From Ignavibacteria bacterium (GTDB lineage Bacteria > Bacteroidota > Ignavibacteria > Ignavibacteriales > Ignavibacteriaceae): 64,000 nt of DNA. Each line of letters opens with the position of its first letter. Position 1 is the first letter of the stretch. A program made the position numbers and the translations under genes. Shown here in pieces: positions 44,874 to 52,458 of this stretch. The notes beneath the pieces are model-generated. The model was not told the DNA's origin, searched no databases, and saw nothing but the letters and a program-made list of their open reading frames with translations. The stretch lies in assembly GCA_021286645.1 (NCBI GenBank), contig JAJTBZ010000097.1, forward strand, positions 1-64,000, written 5' to 3'.

Positions 44874-46040
44874 ATGAAAAATATATCAGCTTTAGCAACA
44901 GCATTAATAGCAAGTTTAGTACTATTGAACGCTTGTGGAACAAAACAGGAAAAGAAGGAAGACGCAAAGGCTCCGGCAAAAAAAGAACAAGTAATATTGA
45001 GGAAACAGGCAAGGGCCGAAATACAATTGCAAACAGAAGTAATTTCCTACAAGGCATTTGCAGCCCCAATAATAATACCTGCAAAGGTTGTTGCAAACCA
45101 GGATAATGAGGCCCTGATAGGTACGCTTGTCGCCGGCCGGGTACGGAAGGTGTTTTGCAAACTCGGTGATTTTGTTAAGGCGGGACAGGTGCTTATGACC
45201 GTTGAAGGATTGGATATCGGCGAGATAAAATCTGCATACTGGAAAGCCAAAGCCGTGCTCGATTATACCAAATCGAATTATGAAAGACAAAGCAGATTAT
45301 TCGATGAAAAAATAGGTTCCAAAAAAATGGTACTGGAATCACAGGCCGAGTATCAAAAAGCCCTGGCAGAATTTAAAGCGGCAGATAAAAAACTGCATGC
45401 AGCAGGTATGGATGATGAGGCGGTTGCAGAAAATACAACCGAGGAGCATACATCGGGCACGTTGAGTATAAAATCGCCAATCAGTGGAATTGTTGTAGAA
45501 CGGAATATTGTACTGGGGCAGTTGGTAGAACCTGCTACTAACGCGTTTCGGGTAATAAATACCAGTACCGTATGGGTCGATGGCAGTATATATGAAAAAG
45601 ACCTGAACAAAATACCCGCCGGTACAACGGTCAGGTTTACTTCAGCAGCATCGCCGGGTGAAGAGTTCACGGGGCAGTTGATCTATATCGGTCAGACAGT
45701 AGATGAAGAAACGCGCACCATAAAGGTAAGGGCTTCGTTTAATAACTCGGGCAATAAACTACGACCGCAAATATTCGGTGAAATGATAATTCAAAGCGCA
45801 GCGGGTTCCAAAGCACTGGTAGTGCCCACGGATGCAATAGCACGTGAGGCGGCAGGCCCCTTTGTATTTATACAGTTAAATGATTCACTCTTTGAAAAAC
45901 GGGATGTTGTTACCGGTGGTACTGCGGGAAACGTAACCGAGATCAGGCAGGGAGTAAAAGATGGTGAGCGGGTTGTAATTAATGGTGTTTTTTCATTGAA
46001 GAGTGAGATGAAAAAAGAATCCTTCGCGGAAGGAGAATAA
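44874..46040 (+). CDS. RND efflux periplasmic adaptor (lipoprotein)
   Basis: The 388-residue protein has a lipoprotein signal with lipobox LLNAC, a barrel-sandwich hybrid split by an alpha hairpin, and a C-terminal beta-barrel part (GTLVAGRVRKVFCKLGDFVKAGQVLMTV, SPISGIVVERNIVLGQLVEP, EDGERV-type end KDGERVVINGVF). It is CzcB/CusB-like and links the inner-membrane pump to the TolC protein. ATG at 44874 is preferred to a GTG at 44862. It lies 12 bases after the tolC gene and two bases before the pump gene. Confidence 0.93.
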   Translation: MKNISALATALIASLVLLNACGTKQEKKEDAKAPAKKEQVILRKQARAEIQLQTEVISYKAFAAPIIIPAKVVANQDNEALIGTLVAGRVRKVFCKLGDFVKAGQVLMTVEGLDIGEIKSAYWKAKAVLDYTKSNYERQSRLFDEKIGSKKMVLESQAEYQKALAEFKAADKKLHAAGMDDEAVAENTTEEHTSGTLSIKSPISGIVVERNIVLGQLVEPATNAFRVINTSTVWVDGSIYEKDLNKIPAGTTVRFTSAASPGEEFTGQLIYIGQTVDEETRTIKVRASFNNSGNKLRPQIFGEMIIQSAAGSKALVVPTDAIAREAAGPFVFIQLNDSLFEKRDVVTGGTAGNVTEIRQGVKDGERVVINGVFSLKSEMKKESFAEGE

Positions 46041-46042
46041 TA

Positions 46043-49000
46043 ATGCTCGAAAAAATTATTAACTCGACACTTCGGCAAAAGGGTTTTGTATTGGCTATAT
46101 CTGTTATACTGGTTATTGCCGGGACCTATACATATTTGAATTTACCGGTGGATGCGTTCCCCGATGTAACGAATAACCAGGTTGAAATTGTGTGCCATGC
46201 AGACGGCCTGTCTGCTGTTGAGATAGAAAGGAATGTTACCTATCCAATCGAAATGGCTATGAGAGGGTTGCCTCGTGTAACGCAGATGCGCTCAGTTACG
46301 AAATTTGGAATCGCAATTGTTACATTGATTTTTGAAGATAACGCTGACATATATTTTGCCAGGCAGCAGGTGTTTGAACGAATGGCAGAAGCACGGGAGA
46401 ATGTTCCGCGTGGTGTGGAAATAGCGCTCGGCCCCGTGGCGACCGCTATGGGAGAGATATATCAGTACACATTACAGACTAAACTGCCCGATGATTCTGC
46501 CGGGAGAGTACATAAATTAATGGAGCTTAGGTCCCTTGAAGAATGGGTTATCGCGCCATTGTTAAAAGGTGTTGCCGGGGTAAACGAAATTAATTCATTC
46601 GGCGGTTACCTGAAAGAGTATCAGGTAATTGTAAAACCGGAGCAACTGGTAAAATTCGGACTTTCAATTGATGATGTGTACTCTGCAATCGAAAGTAATA
46701 ATCAGAACGCGGGGGGCAACGTGTTGGAACGCGGGGCAGATCAGTACATAGTGCGGGGCGTGGGATTAATACGCGGTATTGAGGATATAGAAAAAACTGT
46801 ACTGAAGTCGGTTAAAGGCATTCCGGTACTGGTAAATGAAGTAGCTGACGTGAAGATAGGCTCTTCAGTCCGTATGGGGGCTGCAACATTGAATGGCAAA
46901 GAAGAGGTAGTGGGCGGGATAGTAATGATGCTGCGCGGTGAGAATGGACGTGAAGTTACCCGTCGTGTTAAAGAAAAAGTTGATGAAATAAACTCCGGCT
47001 CAATATTGCCACAAGATGTGAAACTGGTTCCCTATTATGACCGAAGTGATATTGTAAATGCCAGTATGAAAACAGTAAACAGGGCATTGCTTGAGGGCGG
47101 TATCCTGGTATTAATTGTACTTTATGTGCTTTTGCGGAGTTTCAGGAGCAGTCTGGTTGTGCTGTTGGCCCTGCCTCTTTCGCTGTTCATTACATTTATT
47201 TTGATGAGAGCTATTGGACTCGGTGCTAATTTGATGTCGTTGGGAGGGCTGGCGATAACTATCGGAATGATTATAGACGCGACGATAATTCAGGTTGAAA
47301 ACGTACAAAGGCATTTAAGCTTAAGTGGTGTAAACAATAAGGATGCACGAATAATACTACGCGCAGTTTTGGAGGTGCGTAAGCCAAGTATATTGGGCGA
47401 AATAATAATAGCAATAGCATTTATTCCAATACTTTCATTGGAGGGGATTGAAGGGAAAATGTTCGGGCCTTTGGCAGAAACAGTGGCGCTTGCTTTATTT
47501 GCTTCGCTCATTCTTTCTATTTTTATTGTGCCTGTCTTGTGCTATATATTTCTCAAACCCGAACCCGAAAAGGAAAGCGCGGTAATGCACGTGCTTTCCC
47601 GTGTATACGCGAATGTATTACACGTGGTTACCGAAAAAAGAAAATGGCTTATGGGCGGGTTGACGGCGCTGCTCCTGACCGCGGCAATTCTTGCCTCACG
47701 ACTGGGAACTGAATTTATTCCGATAATGGATGAGGGGGCATTCGATATGGATGTTTCTCTTCTTCCAGGTGTTTCGTTATCGAAAGCTCTGGAGATAAAT
47801 GACAAAATAGTGCAAAAGTTGAAGCAATTTCCCGAATTGGAAACAGTAGTGGGCAGAACCGGGCAAACCGGTATAGCGCTCGATACCCGCGGTCCGGAAA
47901 AGACAGGATACGTTGGTATTTTACGGCCACGCAGTGAGTGGAAACGCGACATTTCCCGGGATGAATTGATGAACGAGATGCGCGATTCGTTGGCCGGAAT
48001 CCCGGGTATCGGGTTTGGATTCAGCCAGCCGATTCAATGTCGTATAGATGAACTTGTTGCAGGAACGCGGGCACAGTTAATCATTAAGCTGTTTGGGGCG
48101 GATATAAATGTGCTTGCTGCTAAAGCCTCTGAAATAGCAGCGGTTCTGAGTACTATTGAAGGTACCGCCGACCTTATGGCTGAAAAAACTACCGGGCAGC
48201 CATACCTCACTGTTACAATAGATCGCGCACGTATAGCGCGGTACGGTCTTACAATTAGTGACGTGCAAAAAGTAATTGAAATTGCTATTGCCGGAAAAGC
48301 AGCTTCGAAATTTTATGAAGAGGACAGGAATTATAATATTACCGTTCGCCTGCCGGAAGCCAGGAGAAACTCCGTTGAGACAATCGAGAATATTTTGGTG
48401 CCGGTTAAAAATGGCCCCGCTATACCACTGGCACAGCTCGCTACTATTGCATTTGTAGAGGGGCCTGTGCAAATCAGCAGGGAAGACGGGATGCGCCGGG
48501 TAGGCATTGAATTGAACATTACCGGTCGGGATATAGGTACGTATGTAACTGAGGCGAAATCAAAAATAACAAAAGAAGTTAACCTGCCGCAGGGCTATTA
48601 CCTTAAGTGGGGAGGTCAATTTGAAAACCAGCAGCGAGCAATGCATAAGCTAATGATAATTGGTCCGGTTGTGATCTTGATAATTCTCTTCTTATTGTTC
48701 ATCACGTTCCGTTCAATGAGTATGTCGCTGCTTATACTATGCAATCTACCATTCGCTCTTGTCGGAGGGGTGATCTCGTTATATATTTCCGGTTTATACC
48801 TTTCCGTACCTGCCTCGGTGGGATTTATAGTACTTTTCGGCGTGGCTGTATTAAACGGGGTTGTTTTAGTTTCGCATATCTTACATTTACGCGCGCAGGG
48901 CCTTTCGGTACAGGATGCAGTTGCCAGGGGCAGTGCCGACCGGCTGAGACCGGTAATTATGACGGCACTTATTGCAATTTTTAGTTTAATCCCGATGATC

Positions 49001-49153
49001 TTTGCCAGTGGCACAGGAAGCGAAATTCAAAAGCCACTTGCTATAGTAGTATGCGGCGGGCTGATTACTTCTACGATTCTGACATTGCTTGTTATACCGG
49101 TAGTTTACCCGCTATTTGAGCGTTTGCAAAATTCGGGGCAGGCGCTTAAATAG
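46043..49153 (+). CDS. Heavy-metal efflux RND transporter (CzcA/CusA type)
   Basis: The 1036-residue pump has the RND layout: 12 predicted membrane helices and two large periplasmic loops. HME-RND signatures include LPVDAFPDVTNNQVEI, FIPIMDEGAFDMDVSLLPG and PIQCRIDELVAGTRAQL. Helix 4 reads GGLAITIGMIIDATIIQVEN: the first Asp of the CzcA-type DFG motif is replaced (AITIG), as in CusA-like monovalent-metal pumps, while the second Asp and the Glu are kept. The operon therefore exports a metal ion whose identity is uncertain (Cu/Ag-like by helix 4, CzcA-like in the periplasmic part). It uses proton motive force. A strong hairpin follows. Confidence 0.93.
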   Translation: MLEKIINSTLRQKGFVLAISVILVIAGTYTYLNLPVDAFPDVTNNQVEIVCHADGLSAVEIERNVTYPIEMAMRGLPRVTQMRSVTKFGIAIVTLIFEDNADIYFARQQVFERMAEARENVPRGVEIALGPVATAMGEIYQYTLQTKLPDDSAGRVHKLMELRSLEEWVIAPLLKGVAGVNEINSFGGYLKEYQVIVKPEQLVKFGLSIDDVYSAIESNNQNAGGNVLERGADQYIVRGVGLIRGIEDIEKTVLKSVKGIPVLVNEVADVKIGSSVRMGAATLNGKEEVVGGIVMMLRGENGREVTRRVKEKVDEINSGSILPQDVKLVPYYDRSDIVNASMKTVNRALLEGGILVLIVLYVLLRSFRSSLVVLLALPLSLFITFILMRAIGLGANLMSLGGLAITIGMIIDATIIQVENVQRHLSLSGVNNKDARIILRAVLEVRKPSILGEIIIAIAFIPILSLEGIEGKMFGPLAETVALALFASLILSIFIVPVLCYIFLKPEPEKESAVMHVLSRVYANVLHVVTEKRKWLMGGLTALLLTAAILASRLGTEFIPIMDEGAFDMDVSLLPGVSLSKALEINDKIVQKLKQFPELETVVGRTGQTGIALDTRGPEKTGYVGILRPRSEWKRDISRDELMNEMRDSLAGIPGIGFGFSQPIQCRIDELVAGTRAQLIIKLFGADINVLAAKASEIAAVLSTIEGTADLMAEKTTGQPYLTVTIDRARIARYGLTISDVQKVIEIAIAGKAASKFYEEDRNYNITVRLPEARRNSVETIENILVPVKNGPAIPLAQLATIAFVEGPVQISREDGMRRVGIELNITGRDIGTYVTEAKSKITKEVNLPQGYYLKWGGQFENQQRAMHKLMIIGPVVILIILFLLFITFRSMSMSLLILCNLPFALVGGVISLYISGLYLSVPASVGFIVLFGVAVLNGVVLVSHILHLRAQGLSVQDAVARGSADRLRPVIMTALIAIFSLIPMIFASGTGSEIQKPLAIVVCGGLITSTILTLLVIPVVYPLFERLQNSGQALK

Positions 49154-49173
49154 TCGTATGCCAGAATAATTCC

Positions 49174-49216
49174 CCCTGCCGGTGCTGATGTTATTCAGGC
49201 TGCACCGGCAGGGTTT
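49174..49216 (+). terminator. Terminator of the metal efflux operon
   Basis: A 12-bp perfect stem (49174-49185 with 49202-49213), 16-base loop, then TTT. The T tract is short, but the stem is very stable and it is placed just after the pump stop. Confidence 0.75.
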
Positions 49217-49397
49217 AAGAATATATTCGTAGCCGGCCCGGAGTGCGGAAAAAATATTTCGGTTGTTTTGATTATCCACGGAATAGTAGTAAATTCCGGC
49301 CGGGATAAGAATGTATCTGCTATGCAGAACGAAGCGTGTGTGGATTGGTGAGGGTTTGATTATTGCTTGATGGTTTTATTTATTTGGGTTACGAAAC
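49217..49397. other. Intergenic remnant-like open frame on the minus strand
   Basis: On the minus strand the frame covering about 49160-49365 is open and protein-like (LIPAGIYYYSVDN in the middle) but has no start codon before a stop. It may be a relict of a T9SS-type C terminus or part of a repeat. No other feature was seen here. Confidence 0.3.
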
Positions 49398-50429
49398 ATG
49401 AATTTGGTAAAAGTCCGCGGAATAGCCGATCACTTACGATTGGCGGGTAAATATGAAGATGCCTTGCATCTGTATGATACCGTCAGGGAGCAGATATGGG
49501 GTGCCCTCGGCTCGGTTCAGAATGAATTGGCTACATTCTCTCAAACATTTCTCGGCGATTCGCTTCGTACCTCCGTTCAATTTAAGAATTCATACTCGCA
49601 GCAAGCGGTAAGTAATACTTTTCATAAATGGTTCAGCCTCGATTTGGACCAAACCTGCAACGAATTCATTTTTTCTACTTATGGCAGGCTGCAATGCTAC
49701 AGCCAGTCACTCTATCTTTGCGCGGCGGTAACAACTGACATCATACTTAGTGAATTTTTAATTCTACAAACGCTGGTGTTAAATGCCGGAACAGACAATT
49801 GGGTTAACAGTGTTTATAAACTTGCCACGCCAAATATTGAAGGGGAGCGGATGAAGAAAATCCGGTTTACACTTCCTGAAGTGGCGGTGCGGAAAATAAT
49901 TGTGGAGAACGCGGAGAAAATTAAAAAAACCGATTGGTACAATATAAACATCGCCATACTGGAATATATGACGAATATCGGCGATTCCACATCCGAATTC
50001 TATAATAGTATTTCCCGTGTTGTTGGGCCATATTCCCATAAATACCGTGGTAATCCCCGTTCGCAGGATAGCGCAGGAGCCGATAAGCAGGGCGCGAAAA
50101 AAGAAAAGTTCAGTTATGAACAATATGAGCGTTACGAAAAATATGAGAGATTTGAACGGTTTGAAAAAAGGACTCAACCACAGGTGGAAGAAGAGTTCGA
50201 TTACGCGAAAGCCACAGAATATGAACGGGCTAAGCATTTTGGCAGAGTGCTGGGTTTAAGCGGTAAGGTAACCAAATCGACAATAAAGAAACGGTATCTT
50301 GAATTGATCGCGAAATATCATCCTGACAGAGTTGATGATCTGGGTGATGAATTAAAAGTTCTCGCGGAAAAGAAAACAAAAGAATTGAATGCTGCTTACG
50401 AGTGGATGAAGAAAAAATATGATTTATAA
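49398..50429 (+). CDS. Protein with C-terminal J domain
   Basis: The 343-residue protein ends in a DnaJ J domain (about 275-343) with the HPD motif at 308-310 (KYHPDRVDDLG) between helices KSTIKKRYLELIA and LNAAYEWMKKK, so it should stimulate an Hsp70 ATPase. The N-terminal 215 residues are helical and not recognised; no membrane segment is certain. Between them a low-complexity stretch (about 239-257) repeats aromatic-Glu-charged triplets (YEQYERYEKYERFERFEK). This J-domain-last arrangement resembles DjlA rather than DnaJ. It is monocistronic, and a terminator lies downstream. Confidence 0.85.
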   Translation: MNLVKVRGIADHLRLAGKYEDALHLYDTVREQIWGALGSVQNELATFSQTFLGDSLRTSVQFKNSYSQQAVSNTFHKWFSLDLDQTCNEFIFSTYGRLQCYSQSLYLCAAVTTDIILSEFLILQTLVLNAGTDNWVNSVYKLATPNIEGERMKKIRFTLPEVAVRKIIVENAEKIKKTDWYNINIAILEYMTNIGDSTSEFYNSISRVVGPYSHKYRGNPRSQDSAGADKQGAKKEKFSYEQYERYEKYERFERFEKRTQPQVEEEFDYAKATEYERAKHFGRVLGLSGKVTKSTIKKRYLELIAKYHPDRVDDLGDELKVLAEKKTKELNAAYEWMKKKYDL

Positions 50430-50522
50430 CCCTGTGATGAAAAGCAGGCACAAATTTTCTTCACTCCCGCTAAATTGAGTTCGGTAAGCCCCCTTTCCAT
50501 ACAAATTTCATTTAAAAAGTCC

Positions 50523-50549
50523 AAATGAGCTTCACGCTCATTTTTTTTT
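50523..50549 (+). terminator. Terminator after the J-domain gene
   Basis: An 8-bp perfect stem (50523-50530 with 50536-50543), loop TTCAC, followed by a T run. Confidence 0.92.
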
Positions 50550-50639
50550 GAATATCGGGGATAATACTTTATTTTTCTTTGCTGAATTGCAACAGAATGT
50601 TCAAGTCGTAACTATTTATTCACAATACCGGGGCATTTT

Positions 50640-50993
50640 ATGTCGTTTGATATTGAGGAAATAAACGGAATAACGATAATCGTTATTCATCAAAAGCGGG
50701 CCACAGCTGAGATAGCCCGTGACTTTAAGGATTTTCTATTTGACTTAATTGAGCGGAAGCAATGTCGAAAGATGCTGTTAAACCTTCAGGAGGTTCAATT
50801 TATGGACAGTTTCTTTTTAGGTGCAATTGTTTCCGGGCTAAAGAAAATGAAAAATCTGGATGGTGATATCCGGATTGCCCGGCTGCAAAAATCATTGGTT
50901 CCGGTATTTGAACTAATGCATCTTGATGAAGTATTCGTTTTTTATGACTCAATAGAAACCGCGTTAGAACAGTATTCTGGCAGCGTTAAATAG
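50640..50993 (+). CDS. STAS-domain protein (anti-sigma factor antagonist type)
   Basis: The 117-residue protein is a single STAS domain. The strand and loop VQFMDSFFLGAIVSGL corresponds to the DSSGLG region of SpoIIAA-like proteins; the Ser in this segment is the likely phosphorylation site. Such proteins bind anti-sigma kinases in partner-switching circuits. No anti-sigma kinase gene is nearby. rfbA starts 21 bases downstream, making it the first gene of a sugar operon, which is an unusual setting. Confidence 0.85.
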   Translation: MSFDIEEINGITIIVIHQKRATAEIARDFKDFLFDLIERKQCRKMLLNLQEVQFMDSFFLGAIVSGLKKMKNLDGDIRIARLQKSLVPVFELMHLDEVFVFYDSIETALEQYSGSVK

Positions 50994-51014
50994 AAATACA
51001 GAAGGAAAAAGAGA

Positions 51015-51884
51015 ATGAAGGGTATAATCTTAGCAGGTGGTTCAGGTTCCCGCCTCTATCCGCTAACCAAGTTATATAGTAAACAATTAACAATTATTTA
51101 CGATAAACCACTGATATATTATCCGCTTTCCGTGTTAATGCTTGGCGGAATACAGGATATTTTAATCATTTCGAATGCAGAAACAATTCCTTTATATCAG
51201 AAACTTTTTGGTGATGGTTCGCATCTGGGAATTACAATTAGTTATAAAGAGCAGGCTGCCCCGAATGGCATAGCCGAATCTTTTATACTTGGTGAAGAAT
51301 TTATCGGTAACGAAGGGGTTACCCTGATATTAGGCGATAATATTTTTTATGGCAATCTTGATTTTCTGTACTCTGCCATTCAGAAGAAGAAAGAGGGAGC
51401 GACAATATTTGGTTACCGGGTAACAGATCCTGAAAGATATGGTATCGTTGAGTTTGATCGGAGTGGTTCAGTGCTCAGTATTGAAGAGAAGCCGCGAGAA
51501 CCGAAATCTGATTTCGCCGTGCCGGGGTTATATATTTATGATAATCAGGTGGTGGAGATTTCCAAGAATCTGAAACCTTCGCCCAGAGGCGAATTGGAAA
51601 TTACCGATGTAAATGTCGAATACCTGAAACGCAGGCAGTTATCTGTAGAAAAAATTGGGCGCGGGGTTGCATGGCTCGATACCGGTACGCCGGAAGCTTT
51701 GTTGCAGGCCGCTAACTTCTTTGGTGTAATTGAGCAGCGGCAGGGCCTGAAAATTGCCTGCATTGAAGAGGTTGCATTTAATATGAAATTTATTAACAAA
51801 CAACAGTTCGCCGATCTGATTAATTCTATACCGAAAAGTATCTATCGGGCGTATCTGGAAAAAGTTTTGGAAGATGCGGAGTAG
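51015..51884 (+). CDS. rfbA: Glucose-1-phosphate thymidylyltransferase
   Basis: RfbA makes dTDP-glucose from dTTP and glucose 1-phosphate, the first step to dTDP-rhamnose and other dTDP sugars. The 289-residue protein has the N-terminal nucleotidyltransferase signature (GIILAGGSGSRLYPLT, SKQLTIIYDKPLIYYPL) and the later LILGDNIFYG and GRGVAWLDTGTPEALLQAA segments. Length is typical. AGGAAAAAGAGA precedes the ATG. rfbC follows after 6 bases; rfbB and rfbD are not in the window. Confidence 0.97.
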   Translation: MKGIILAGGSGSRLYPLTKLYSKQLTIIYDKPLIYYPLSVLMLGGIQDILIISNAETIPLYQKLFGDGSHLGITISYKEQAAPNGIAESFILGEEFIGNEGVTLILGDNIFYGNLDFLYSAIQKKKEGATIFGYRVTDPERYGIVEFDRSGSVLSIEEKPREPKSDFAVPGLYIYDNQVVEISKNLKPSPRGELEITDVNVEYLKRRQLSVEKIGRGVAWLDTGTPEALLQAANFFGVIEQRQGLKIACIEEVAFNMKFINKQQFADLINSIPKSIYRAYLEKVLEDAE

Positions 51885-51890
51885 TTTCTG

Positions 51891-52448
51891 ATGACTATAT
51901 TGGAAAGGAAATACAACGGGCTACTGTTAATTGAACCCCGTGTATTTAGCGATGACCGGGGGTTTTTCTTTGAATCGTATCATAATGATAAATATAAAGC
52001 AGCAGGAATTGAATTTGCATTCCTGCAGGATAATCTTTCATTTTCGAAAAAGGACACTATTCGCGGGCTGCATTACCAGATTGGCGATTTTGCTCAAGGG
52101 AAATTGTGCCAGGTATTGCAGGGTGAAGTTTTAGATGTTGCTGTAGATATTCGTGCCGGTTCGCCGACGTATGGCAAGCACTATGCTGTTCGGCTCTCGG
52201 GCGATAATCATTACCAACTTTGGATTCCCGCAGGGTTTGCACACGGTTTTTCGGTGCTTTCGGAAACCGTGTTGTTTAGTTATAAATGCACACAACTGTA
52301 CAGTAAGGCTCATGAACGGTCAATTCTCTATAATGACCCTGATCTGGGGATAGACTGGCAGGTTAACGATCCGATTGTATCGGAAAAAGATTTGGAAGCT
52401 GCAGCATTTGGCTCGATTGCAGCTGATTTTCAATACTCACTTAAATAG
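51891..52448 (+). CDS. rfbC: dTDP-4-dehydrorhamnose 3,5-epimerase
   Basis: RfbC epimerises dTDP-4-keto-6-deoxyglucose at C3 and C5. The 185-residue cupin protein shows LIEPRVFSDDRGFFFESY, IRGLHYQ (catalytic His), GEVLDVAVDIR and IPAGFAHGF. Length is normal. It lies 6 bases after rfbA and 10 bases before the glycogen phosphorylase gene, in the same operon. Confidence 0.97.
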   Translation: MTILERKYNGLLLIEPRVFSDDRGFFFESYHNDKYKAAGIEFAFLQDNLSFSKKDTIRGLHYQIGDFAQGKLCQVLQGEVLDVAVDIRAGSPTYGKHYAVRLSGDNHYQLWIPAGFAHGFSVLSETVLFSYKCTQLYSKAHERSILYNDPDLGIDWQVNDPIVSEKDLEAAAFGSIAADFQYSLK

Positions 52449-52458
52449 TAGGGATACT

